Assembly: GCA_012513815.1 (NCBI GenBank)
Contig: JAAZBM010000011.1
Location: forward strand, 62,001-126,000
Reading direction: 5' to 3'
DNA from: Candidatus Sumerlaeota bacterium
GTDB taxonomy: Bacteria > Sumerlaeota > Sumerlaeia > Sumerlaeales > Sumerlaeaceae
DNA: 64,000 nt
In this document: in pieces, positions 35,271 through 42,309 of the stretch
How positions within the stretch are numbered: the stretch's first letter is position 1
How the letters are laid out: every line of letters starts with the position of its first letter
Position numbers and translations under genes: made by a program
The notes under the pieces: generated by a model
Database searches by the model: none
What the model was told of the DNA's origin: nothing
The model's input: only the letters and a program-made list of their open reading frames with translations

Positions 35271-35580
35271 AATCCTTTCGGGTTTTGTTTGTCAATTTCT
35301 TGATGATGTAACAATCTTACCATAACTACATTGTGTTAGTCAAGAAAAAAACGACACTATTTAACAAAAAAAACGCCTTACATGCGACACCTGTTAATTT
35401 TGTTATTTCAACCGTCACTGAAAAGCGGACATCATTTTTGTCGCTCCATGTTCGGAGTTGAAATCCGGCGTAAAGAAAATGCTTAGTGAGTGTTGGCATC
35501 ACGAAGAAAAAGCAGACAAAAGCATAAAAAATGTTTTTTTTTGTTTGACTTCTTGTATGTTATTGTGTATAATGAGAACT
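35271..35580. promoter_or_regulatory. Intergenic region with two divergent promoters
   Basis: A 310-base gap between divergent genes. On the minus strand TTGACT (35338-35343) and TAAGAT (35314-35319) with an 18-base spacer would serve the propeller-like gene. On the plus strand TTGACT (35545-35550) and TATAAT (35568-35573) with a 17-base spacer serve the next gene. Between about 35350 and 35540 I see no RNA gene, hairpin or ORF that I can support. Confidence 0.6.
35545..35573 (+). promoter_or_regulatory. Near-perfect sigma-70 promoter with minimal leader
   Basis: TTGACT, exactly 17 bases, TATAAT. Transcription would start 6-8 bases after 35573, at about 35580-35581, which is where the in-frame ATG (35581) begins. 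The mRNA would be leaderless or have a leader of only a few bases unless translation starts at a later Met. Confidence 0.75.
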
Positions 35581-35982
35581 ATGATGACGATGAAAAGTTT
35601 AATCCTTGCCGTTATCGCTGGCGTTATGCTTTTGGTTCCCGCAGATTTGTGCGCGCAGAAAAGCTATACTGTTGCCAAGCGAACGAAGAATGGTACGGCG
35701 ATCATTAAGTATGAGCCGGGTCTTGTGCCTCGCCTCTTGGCCATGCCACGCCATGCCGTTGATACGGCTGTCGCAATGACAGAACCCGACAACTCGGGTT
35801 TTGGAAAGCGTAAGCTTTCCCAGAAAGATATGACGAAGGGAAAGACATCGTATACTCTTCTTGACCGGTCTAGGAATCTCGCGGTGAACTCAGTGAAAAC
35901 CGTGTCCGAAGCGGGCGGCATTGTTGTCAATACCGGTATCAAGACAGGCAAAAAAGCGATTCGGTTTGTCAGTCCTTATTAG
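35581..35982 (+). CDS. Small exported basic protein, probably from a leaderless mRNA
   Basis: 133 residues from the ATG at 35581. The longer frame to 35458 reads through the promoter and is rejected. Possible starts are Met1, Met2 or Met4 (MKSLILAVIAGVMLLVP). A signal peptide is followed by a basic body (KSYTVAKRTKNGTAIIKYEP, KLSQKDMTKGKTSYTLLD). I recognise no family. The next gene begins ten bases after the stop, so the two are probably co-expressed. It has no Shine-Dalgarno, consistent with a leaderless mRNA. Function unknown; the high Lys/Arg content suggests a surface- or polyanion-binding role, which is inference. Confidence 0.65.
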   Translation: MMTMKSLILAVIAGVMLLVPADLCAQKSYTVAKRTKNGTAIIKYEPGLVPRLLAMPRHAVDTAVAMTEPDNSGFGKRKLSQKDMTKGKTSYTLLDRSRNLAVNSVKTVSEAGGIVVNTGIKTGKKAIRFVSPY

Positions 35983-35992
35983 TAGGCTGCGG

Positions 35993-36763
35993 ATGCTTAT
36001 GTCCAACGTGCAAAATTACTGTCGCGCTCTCCTTTTTTTGGGCGGCGCGATTCTGTTTTCTCTACCGGCTGTTGCGCCCGCCGCGCCCGACACAGTCAGC
36101 ACGGCTCCCATGAAAAGTTTGCGCTCGATTACGCCTCTGCCCCCAAACGCCTTTGACGAGGGTACGTGCGAGGGATCGGAAGAATTGTTTGACCACGAAG
36201 TCGGACTGCTCAAATCGAATAAACTTGTTTCTTTTGACCTGAACAAAATCTGGCAAATTGAGACGAATAGTTTTAACTGGTCGGGCGAGAAAGATTGTTC
36301 GCTGGTGTGTGACATTGGTTTTACGCCGAACGCCGTTGTTGGCGTCGGGGAGCTGAGGGACGACACACCGTTCATGCGTGCGCTCGCCAATCCGCGACTT
36401 CCGGCGGGTTCCGAGCCTCCCTATGCGGCGGATGCCATCGAATTTGTATTCGAGGACACGACCTCCGCCACTCGCTGTGTTCGGGTGTTTCTGGATTTTG
36501 GCCCGGCAGGCACACGCCCCCGACTGATTATGACGGATACTTTTTCGACGATGAAAAAAGGATGTTTGACGGAGGCGATGCTCCGTGTCACCGCGCCGAA
36601 CGCAAACAATCCGACGACGCGATTCGAGTTTGTCATTCCTTACGAGGAAATGTGCGACCCACGCTTCTTCAATGTTCCTCTGCGGGTTTCATGCATCATT
36701 CATGATATTGATGGCCCCATCAATACATATTTACGTATGCAACAAACAAGGGATAAGAAATAG
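35993..36763 (+). CDS. Exported protein with a possible CBM9-like beta domain
   Basis: 256 residues from the ATG at 35993 (Met3 at 35999 is also possible). Hydrophobic signal CRALLFLGGAILFSLPAVAP is followed by an Ala/Pro-rich cleavage region. The body is beta-rich and polar, with DLNKIWQIETNSFNWSGEKD and AADAIEFVFEDTTSATRCVR, reminiscent of CBM9/DOMON-like ligand-binding modules in layout (AADAIEFVF and a following RVFLDF strand). Several cysteines could form disulfides. No catalytic motif. Encoded ten bases after the small basic protein, in the same transcript. Family assignment is tentative. Confidence 0.6.
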   Translation: MLMSNVQNYCRALLFLGGAILFSLPAVAPAAPDTVSTAPMKSLRSITPLPPNAFDEGTCEGSEELFDHEVGLLKSNKLVSFDLNKIWQIETNSFNWSGEKDCSLVCDIGFTPNAVVGVGELRDDTPFMRALANPRLPAGSEPPYAADAIEFVFEDTTSATRCVRVFLDFGPAGTRPRLIMTDTFSTMKKGCLTEAMLRVTAPNANNPTTRFEFVIPYEEMCDPRFFNVPLRVSCIIHDIDGPINTYLRMQQTRDKK

Positions 36764-36800
36764 ATTTCTTTATTTTTTTTGATGCCGGTGCATTTTTCTC

Positions 36801-36918
36801 TTGCATTTTTAGCAAACAATTATGCTATACTAAATTATAGGTAATTGGACAGCAATGTCCATGTTCCCAAATTAATGATATCATTTTATTTTGAGGAGGT
36901 CTTGCAAAAGACTAAATT
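36801..36918 (+). promoter_or_regulatory. Promoter and structured leader with a small overlapping ORF
   Basis: TTGCAT (36801-36806) and TATACT (36826-36831, 19-base spacer) could be the promoter. The leader holds a GGACA/TGTCC hairpin (36847-36860), a 12-bp palindrome AATGATATCATT (36874-36885), and a 15-codon ORF (36875-36922) whose TGA overlaps the ATG of the main gene (ATGA). The Shine-Dalgarno GAGGAGGT (36893-36900) is 18 bases from the main ATG, but a GTCTT-GCAA-AAGAC hairpin (36899-36912) lies between and could bring them to normal distance. Confidence 0.5.
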
Positions 36919-37902
36919 ATGAAAAAGTTACTATACAGCATTGCGGTTCTCGCAATCGCCTCTTCTGCTTGCGCGGCAGAAGAATGGGGTTATGTTGGCG
37001 AAATCGCTTGCGTACCCTATAACACATCCAACGTTCGTATGGCTGCGAGTTCCGACACAGTATTCTTTAGCACCTATGGTGCAGGTCAAGCATCTGTACA
37101 GGTTCAGAAATTTGTTCCCGCCGGCGATTCCAATTTGCTCGCAGGCGAATTCTCGCAGATTTTTGACTCGGGTGACCTTGGTGGTGGTTACAATGGTATT
37201 TTGGGTATGGTTTGCCAGCCCAATGGAAACATTGTCGCGACAGCTGACCAGCTCTGGACAAAAGTGCTTGGTCCCGATGGTACCGTTTATGGTACTACAG
37301 ACCAGGCTGGCGCCCGCGTTTGCGGTACGTTCGAATTGAGCGATGGCCGCATCGCGATGCCTGACCACTTTGTCAGCAGTTCCACAACAAAGTTCATCAC
37401 CTTCAATGGCACAACAGGTGCGCCTGACACAGACATTACGTTTGCAGGTCAAGCGACTCCCGCGTACACCAAGCCTCACTATCGTGACTGGGCTGCCCGC
37501 ACGAAGACAGCCACTGGCCAGACTGATGAATTGTTCGTTGCTTATGGCGGACAACTTTACAAGTCCGTTTGTGACGTCACAGCCAACACCACTTCGGCTC
37601 CCGTTCCTTTCACATCGGGAACATTCGGTGAGATGGGTCTTGCCAACACAGGCGTTTTCTTTGACAAATCCGCTGATCAGTTGATTTTCACCAATGGTAC
37701 AGACACGAAAGCCTATATCATTAATCCTGACACCGCCGAAATCGTCCAGACGCTTGATTTGCCTGCCGCGGATGCCGCTGCCGGTCGTGATGCTGTCGTG
37801 ATTACAGTTGGCGCGAAGAAGGTTCTGTATATCACAGGTCCGAGCAAACTCTATGTTTATCAGAGACTTACCTCCGATGTTTCTGATTGGTCGCTTTTCT
37901 AA
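36919..37902 (+). CDS. Exported propeller-like protein with VSDWSLF tail
   Basis: 327 residues with signal peptide KKLLYSIAVLAIASSACA. Unlike its two relatives it lacks the N-terminal Ig domain and goes straight into blade-like repeats (SSDTVFFSTYGAGQASVQVQ, YNGILGMVCQPNGNIVATAD, GDSNLLAGEFSQIFDSGD, VVITVGAKKVLYITGPSKLY). It ends DVSDWSLF. The gene sits behind a promoter with a structured leader and is followed by a bidirectional terminator, so it is a single-gene unit. It is probably a secreted or surface-anchored protein of unknown ligand. Confidence 0.75.
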   Translation: MKKLLYSIAVLAIASSACAAEEWGYVGEIACVPYNTSNVRMAASSDTVFFSTYGAGQASVQVQKFVPAGDSNLLAGEFSQIFDSGDLGGGYNGILGMVCQPNGNIVATADQLWTKVLGPDGTVYGTTDQAGARVCGTFELSDGRIAMPDHFVSSSTTKFITFNGTTGAPDTDITFAGQATPAYTKPHYRDWAARTKTATGQTDELFVAYGGQLYKSVCDVTANTTSAPVPFTSGTFGEMGLANTGVFFDKSADQLIFTNGTDTKAYIINPDTAEIVQTLDLPAADAAAGRDAVVITVGAKKVLYITGPSKLYVYQRLTSDVSDWSLF

Positions 37903-37932
37903 ACCGACTAAACACATCTAAAAAAGTTCATT

Positions 37933-37971
37933 AAACGGCGCATCGGATTCCCAAGGTCCGAGGCGCCGTTT
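37933..37971. terminator. Bidirectional intrinsic terminator
   Basis: A 9-bp stem (AAACGGCGC at 37933-37941 with 37963-37971) plus an inner CGGA/TCCG pairing, followed by TCGTTTTCC. It lies between convergent genes and can end both. Confidence 0.8.
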
Positions 37972-38003
37972 TCGTTTTCCTCTCCCCCTACCAATCGGGG
38001 CGA

Positions 38004-38606
38004 CTAATCGTTGTCGTTTTCTTTTTTGTTTTTGTCGAACAGGAAGTGTACCAGAATTCCCTGCCACAGAACAGATAGTAGCGCCATGCCCGCGCCCCAA
38101 CCAAGCCAGTATTCATGCATCGGCGTCATGCCACGTGTCGCCAACGCCGCGCCGATGATGGCACTGAAGATGATGACGACGAGGCGCTGCCAGAGGGCGC
38201 AAAGGATGGCCCCCGCAATGCCGGAGGCGATGATAATGAGAACCGTGCGGGCCGACCACGCAAAGGGCTGAGCACCAAACATCTCGCAGCCGAGACGAGC
38301 AAGGAGCAAACCGCTCACAAGCCCCGCGATTCCGAAGGTCACACGCAAACTGAACTTGAGGAAGAACTGCCCGAGGAGTATACCGGCAATGACAAAGATG
38401 CCTGCAACCGTAAGCATCACGGGGTCGCCGGTTTTGAGATTGAGAACCAACGAGCACAAGAACCCCACCACGGCGCCGCATGCCGCGCCGACGAGTAGCC
38501 CGGCAACGCGTGTCGCGAAGTGGAATAGCCCCGCTCCGGCAAGCATCAAGACGACGCCAACAATCCAGATAAGTACCTGTTGCTCATTTTCCCAAAACGA
38601 TGGCAT
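38004..38606 (-). CDS. Multi-pass membrane protein, DUF4203-like
   Basis: 200 residues with about seven helices: VLIWIVGVVLMLAGAGLFHF, GLLVGAACGAVVGFLCSLV, VMLTVAGIFVIAGILLGQFF, VTFGIAGLVSGLLLARLG, TVLIIIASGIAGAILCAL, LVVIIFSAIIGAALATRG and LGWGAGMALLSVLWQGILV, ending in a charged tail (DKNKKENDND). The Gly-rich paired helices resemble DUF4203/TMEM198-like proteins, whose function in bacteria is unknown. Convergent with the propeller-like gene. No operon partner. Confidence 0.7.
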   Translation of the reverse strand: MPSFWENEQQVLIWIVGVVLMLAGAGLFHFATRVAGLLVGAACGAVVGFLCSLVLNLKTGDPVMLTVAGIFVIAGILLGQFFLKFSLRVTFGIAGLVSGLLLARLGCEMFGAQPFAWSARTVLIIIASGIAGAILCALWQRLVVIIFSAIIGAALATRGMTPMHEYWLGWGAGMALLSVLWQGILVHFLFDKNKKENDND

Positions 38607-38742
38607 CTGACTGTTTATCCTCTCTGAATCTCAAGTTGGTCGAATAAGAAATAAATACACATCCATTGCTATGATTTGGTATATTCCTTAGAAGTTATTG
38701 TGTATGGCAAACACATTTATTCCTGTACTGTATTTTGGTTAG

Positions 38743-40029
38743 ATGATAAATAAGAGATACCCACCCACCCATAGCAAGAAGGATGAACCCGATTTTTTCG
38801 GGGATGATAACTCGTTTAGTGACCATGAGACTATCCGGCACGAGTACCGTCGGAATCCCGGAGAACGCCCGAGACGGCACGGCCTGCTCGGAGTTGTCGG
38901 GAGTTTGTTCGTGTGGTCAAGTCTGCTGGTTATCGTGGCAATACTTGCTTTTACCTTTATATACGGGCGCTACGCGTATACCCGTGTGTACGAGAGCGAA
39001 CCGAGTGTCGGACAAATCGCGATTCTGACGATTGAGCAAGGCGACAATTTCGCGGCCATCTCGCGTAAGCTGGAAATGTGCGGCATCCTGCGCGGATTTG
39101 TCGGGCTGCCGGATCGCTGGCTGTTCAAGCTCTATGCGATGAATGAGGGCACAAGCCACCAAATCAAAACGGGCGCTTATCAGTTGAATTGCAACCAGTC
39201 GCTGAGCGCGATTTACAGCAAACTGCTGCAAGGCTCCAAGGACTTCAAGATAACAATTCCCGAAGGAAAAACGCTGGCGGAAACGGCGGCGATTATCTCG
39301 GCAAATATCCCGACGTTTGACACTAAAACATTTTATGATTTGGCTCATAGTTCGACGACGATTGAGCAACTCGGGTTCGACCCCAAGCAGCTGTCATCGC
39401 TCGAAGGCTACCTGTATCCGAGCACCTATTATTATGGGCCGGGCATGCCCGAAATTGAATTGTTGAAGATGATGACAAACTCCTTCAAGAAAAAGATGGA
39501 AGCGATTTTCAAGGTGACGCAAACGGAGCAAGATAAACAGTTCACGTTCCAACAGCATTTGATTCTGGCGTCGCTGATTGAGAAAGAAGCCCGCAGTAAC
39601 GAGGACAGACCGCTTATTGCGTCGGTGCTGTATAACCGTCTGGCGAAGAAAATGCCGTTGCAAATCGACGCGACGCTGCAATATGCCAAGGGCGATTTCT
39701 CGACGCCACCACGACCCGAGGATAAGACAATCGACTCGCCATTCAATACATATCTCAACAAGGGATTGCCGCCACAGCCTATTTGCAGTCCGCGTTTTGA
39801 ATCGATGATGGCCACCTATAACACGCCAAAGAGTGACAATCTGTACTATGTCTATAAAGGCAACGGACAGCACGCTTTCGCGACGACCTATGACCAACAT
39901 CGCGAGAATATCACGAAATATCTGAAGAGCAAAAATTCCGGTTCGACGGAAAGCAAAGACGGCAGCGGCGCCAAGAACGCCGCGCCTGCCGCGCCGCTGG
40001 TTCTGCCGGACGATGGAATCGAAGAATAA
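38743..40029 (+). CDS. mltG: Endolytic murein transglycosylase MltG
   Basis: 428 residues. A cytoplasmic N-terminus of about 45 residues precedes one membrane helix (VVGSLFVWSSLLVIVAILAF). The YceG/MltG domain follows, with a LysM-like part (FAAISRKLEMCGILRGF) and the catalytic block LASLIEKEARSNEDRPLIA (Glu about residue 279) and SVLYNRLAKKMPLQIDATLQ. MltG cuts nascent glycan strands and acts as a length terminator in peptidoglycan synthesis. Start is supported by the charged N-terminus; no strong Shine-Dalgarno. The Ser/Lys/Ala/Pro-rich tail is variable. First gene of the envelope operon. Confidence 0.92.
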   Translation: MINKRYPPTHSKKDEPDFFGDDNSFSDHETIRHEYRRNPGERPRRHGLLGVVGSLFVWSSLLVIVAILAFTFIYGRYAYTRVYESEPSVGQIAILTIEQGDNFAAISRKLEMCGILRGFVGLPDRWLFKLYAMNEGTSHQIKTGAYQLNCNQSLSAIYSKLLQGSKDFKITIPEGKTLAETAAIISANIPTFDTKTFYDLAHSSTTIEQLGFDPKQLSSLEGYLYPSTYYYGPGMPEIELLKMMTNSFKKKMEAIFKVTQTEQDKQFTFQQHLILASLIEKEARSNEDRPLIASVLYNRLAKKMPLQIDATLQYAKGDFSTPPRPEDKTIDSPFNTYLNKGLPPQPICSPRFESMMATYNTPKSDNLYYVYKGNGQHAFATTYDQHRENITKYLKSKNSGSTESKDGSGAKNAAPAAPLVLPDDGIEE

Positions 40030-40032
40030 CTC

Positions 40033-40707
40033 ATGAAATATCGCGACACAACGTTTTGCATTGCCCGAGAAGCGTGGCGCTTTGCCGTCCCCGTAGCCGG
40101 TGTGGCTGTCTGCTTGCTGCTGATTACGCGCTCGTGGATTCCGTTCGGTTTGCTGATGATTCTTACGATTTACATCTTGGCGTTCTTTCGCAATCCGCAC
40201 CGCAACACCCCAAAGGATGACGGCCTGATTGTCTGTCCGGCGGATGGTGTGGTCACGGCGGCGGGAATTGTGTCGCACCCGGATTTCCCGAACGGGCAAG
40301 CGCTGCGTGTCGCTGTTTTTATGTCGCTGCTTAACGTACATATCAACTGGACGCCATGCGCGGGCACAGTAGAACGCGTCGCGTATGTCCCGGGCAAGTT
40401 TGTGAACGCTATCAACGACAAGGCCGCCGATGAAAACGAGCATAAGAACATCTGGCTGCGGCGCGCGGATGGCCGACTGATTGTGTTTACGCCTGTCGCG
40501 GGTCTGGTGGCGCGGCGCATCGTCAATCCTGTCGATACGGGCGACGTGCTGGAAGCCGGAGAGAAAGTCGGCCTGATTTGTTTTGGGTCGAAGGTGGAGA
40601 CGCTCATGCCCGCGGATACGGAATTGCTTGTCAATGTTGGCGACAAGGTCAGCGGAGGATTGACAATCCTCGGCCGTCTGTCTCACCAAAATGAGGAAAA
40701 AGAATAA
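40033..40707 (+). CDS. psd: Phosphatidylserine decarboxylase, short form
   Basis: 224 residues. Two N-terminal helices (AVPVAGVAVCLLLITRS and PFGLLMILTIYILAFF) are followed by FRNPHRNTPKDDGLIVCPAD, FMSLLNVHINWTPCAGTV and the cleavage/pyruvoyl site GLICFGSKVETLMP, where Ser becomes the pyruvoyl group of the alpha subunit. It matches the short Psd/archaetidylserine-decarboxylase type. It converts phosphatidylserine to phosphatidylethanolamine at the membrane. It begins three bases after mltG and is followed two bases later by pssA, its pathway partner. Confidence 0.92.
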   Translation: MKYRDTTFCIAREAWRFAVPVAGVAVCLLLITRSWIPFGLLMILTIYILAFFRNPHRNTPKDDGLIVCPADGVVTAAGIVSHPDFPNGQALRVAVFMSLLNVHINWTPCAGTVERVAYVPGKFVNAINDKAADENEHKNIWLRRADGRLIVFTPVAGLVARRIVNPVDTGDVLEAGEKVGLICFGSKVETLMPADTELLVNVGDKVSGGLTILGRLSHQNEEKE

Positions 40708-40709
40708 TC

Positions 40710-41498
40710 ATGCGAAAAATATATCTTCTGCCAAATCTGTTTACGACCGCGAGTTTGTTCTGTGGCGGGTTTGCTATCTTGAATGTGTTCGATGTCGCCA
40801 TCAACGCCGTCGACCAACATTGGCGCTACGAAGTCTCTTGCTGGCTGATTCTTGTCTCCGCCGTGCTCGATTGTTTTGACGGTTGGATTGCGCGCATGAC
40901 CAACACGCAAAGCGCGTTTGGCGCGGAATATGATTCGTTGTCGGATTTGGTCGCTTTCGGTGTTGCTCCGGCTGCGCTGTCCTACGCCCGCCTGACCGCA
41001 ATCAGTCAGCCCCACGTGGCCGAAGTCATCTGCACACTGTTTATCGCGTGCGGCGCCTTGCGACTGGCGCGCTTCAACGTTCAGAAATCAAACTCCGAAA
41101 AGAAATCGTTTACGGGGCTGCCTATTCCCGCGGCCGCCGGTACCATCGTCGCAGGATTCCTGTGCTTCCAGCGCTTTGATCCGGACTGGACCAAGACTTG
41201 GATTTTGTGGGTGATGCCACTGATGACGCTGCTGCTGTCCTTCCTGATGGTCAGCAACATCAACTACCCGAGTCTTAAACAACTCAACCTCGAAGGGCGC
41301 ATGAAGTTTAATGTGCTGCCCATCATTGTGTTGCTCACCGCGATTTGTATCGCGCTGAAAAACCATATCTCAACGTTTATTTTTGTCGGATTCCTTGTGT
41401 ACATGATGATTGGAATCGTCGGCGAATGGAAGCATCGCCTGCGGACACGCCAGACCAAGCTGCAGGCCGCGAAGAACGAAAGCGACATAAAGGATTAG
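40710..41498 (+). CDS. pssA: CDP-diacylglycerol-serine O-phosphatidyltransferase
   Basis: 262 residues with about seven membrane helices. The CDP-alcohol phosphotransferase signature D-x2-DG-x2-AR-x8-G-x3-D-x3-D is visible: DCFDGWIARMTNTQSAFGAE followed by YDSLSD. It makes phosphatidylserine from CDP-diacylglycerol and serine, the substrate of the preceding psd product, so the two genes form a phosphatidylethanolamine module. The start is two bases after the psd stop. The tail is Lys/Arg-rich and cytoplasmic. Confidence 0.93.
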   Translation: MRKIYLLPNLFTTASLFCGGFAILNVFDVAINAVDQHWRYEVSCWLILVSAVLDCFDGWIARMTNTQSAFGAEYDSLSDLVAFGVAPAALSYARLTAISQPHVAEVICTLFIACGALRLARFNVQKSNSEKKSFTGLPIPAAAGTIVAGFLCFQRFDPDWTKTWILWVMPLMTLLLSFLMVSNINYPSLKQLNLEGRMKFNVLPIIVLLTAICIALKNHISTFIFVGFLVYMMIGIVGEWKHRLRTRQTKLQAAKNESDIKD

Positions 41499-41508
41499 GC
41501 CGCCTGAC

Positions 41509-42297
41509 ATGCACCAACGTAATTTTTGCCTTGCCGCTCCTCTGACCCGTGTCATTCGTCACAACGAAGTGACGGCGGAACACTGGTATTTGGCTCCCGC
41601 CATTGCCAACACGGCGCAAGCCGGGCAATTCTTGCATATTCGCGTGACACAGACAACCGTTCCACTGCTGCGCCGCCCCATCAGTATTTTGGGCGCCGAC
41701 CCATCGTCGGGCATTGTGCGGATTTTGTTTAAGGCCGTTGGCGAGGGAACAAAGTTGCTCCTGTCCAAACGCGAAGGCGACCTTGTCGACATTGCCGGAC
41801 CACTCGGGACACCGTTCACGCTGCTGCCCGACAGAGCACCCATCATGATTGCCGGTGGATATGGCATTTCGCCCGTCCTGTTTTTGGCGCGGAACAGCAG
41901 CGCCCACACCACGCTGATTTATGGGGCAAGAACACAATCGGACATTCTGTTGCTCGAAGAAAACGAACAAGTATTTGGACAATGTATTTTTACGACGAAC
42001 GACGGTACACTGGGCGAAACAGGAATGGTGGACGCGCCGTTGCGTCGGCTGATTTCGCAAGACAGCGAACGATACGCTATTTATGCCTGCGGTCCCACAC
42101 CGATGTTGCGCGTCATCGCGAAGATCGCGGAGGACAACAAGGTCCCGTGTTTCGTGAGTATGGAGAGCCACATGGCTTGCGGCGTCGGCGTGTGCGGCGG
42201 ATGCATCGTCCGAACAAAAGACGGAGCTCTGCGCACTGTCTGCAAGGACGGACCTGTCTTTGACGCGAAGATTATTGATTTTGAAAGTACCAAATAA
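41509..42297 (+). CDS. pyrK: PyrK-like dihydroorotate dehydrogenase electron-transfer subunit
   Basis: 262 residues. An FAD-binding beta-barrel (LLRRPISILGADP), an NAD-binding domain (IMIAGGYGISPVLFLARN) and a C-terminal [2Fe-2S] motif with MACGVGVCGGCIVRT and CKDG. This is the electron-transfer subunit of dihydroorotate dehydrogenase class 1B, passing electrons from dihydroorotate to NAD+. The catalytic partner pyrD is not in the window, so the genes are split or the protein serves another ferredoxin-reductase-like role. The gene lies inside the lipid operon, which is unusual for PyrK. Confidence 0.85.
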   Translation: MHQRNFCLAAPLTRVIRHNEVTAEHWYLAPAIANTAQAGQFLHIRVTQTTVPLLRRPISILGADPSSGIVRILFKAVGEGTKLLLSKREGDLVDIAGPLGTPFTLLPDRAPIMIAGGYGISPVLFLARNSSAHTTLIYGARTQSDILLLEENEQVFGQCIFTTNDGTLGETGMVDAPLRRLISQDSERYAIYACGPTPMLRVIAKIAEDNKVPCFVSMESHMACGVGVCGGCIVRTKDGALRTVCKDGPVFDAKIIDFESTK

Positions 42298-42309
42298 AGG
42301 AATAGCACT

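Noticed and set aside
16532-37902. The VxDWSLx tails as T9SS or PEP-CTERM signals
   Set aside because: There is no PEP motif followed by a membrane helix and no 70-residue T9SS-type C-terminal domain; the tails stop right after the Trp block.
36931-37917. Minus-strand open frame of 328 codons opposite the 36919 gene
   Set aside because: Complete antisense of a gene with signal peptide, leader and terminator; the antisense frame has no recognisable protein features.
39394-40689. Minus-strand open frame of 431 codons opposite mltG and psd
   Set aside because: Runs across two well-supported genes in the other direction and resembles no family.
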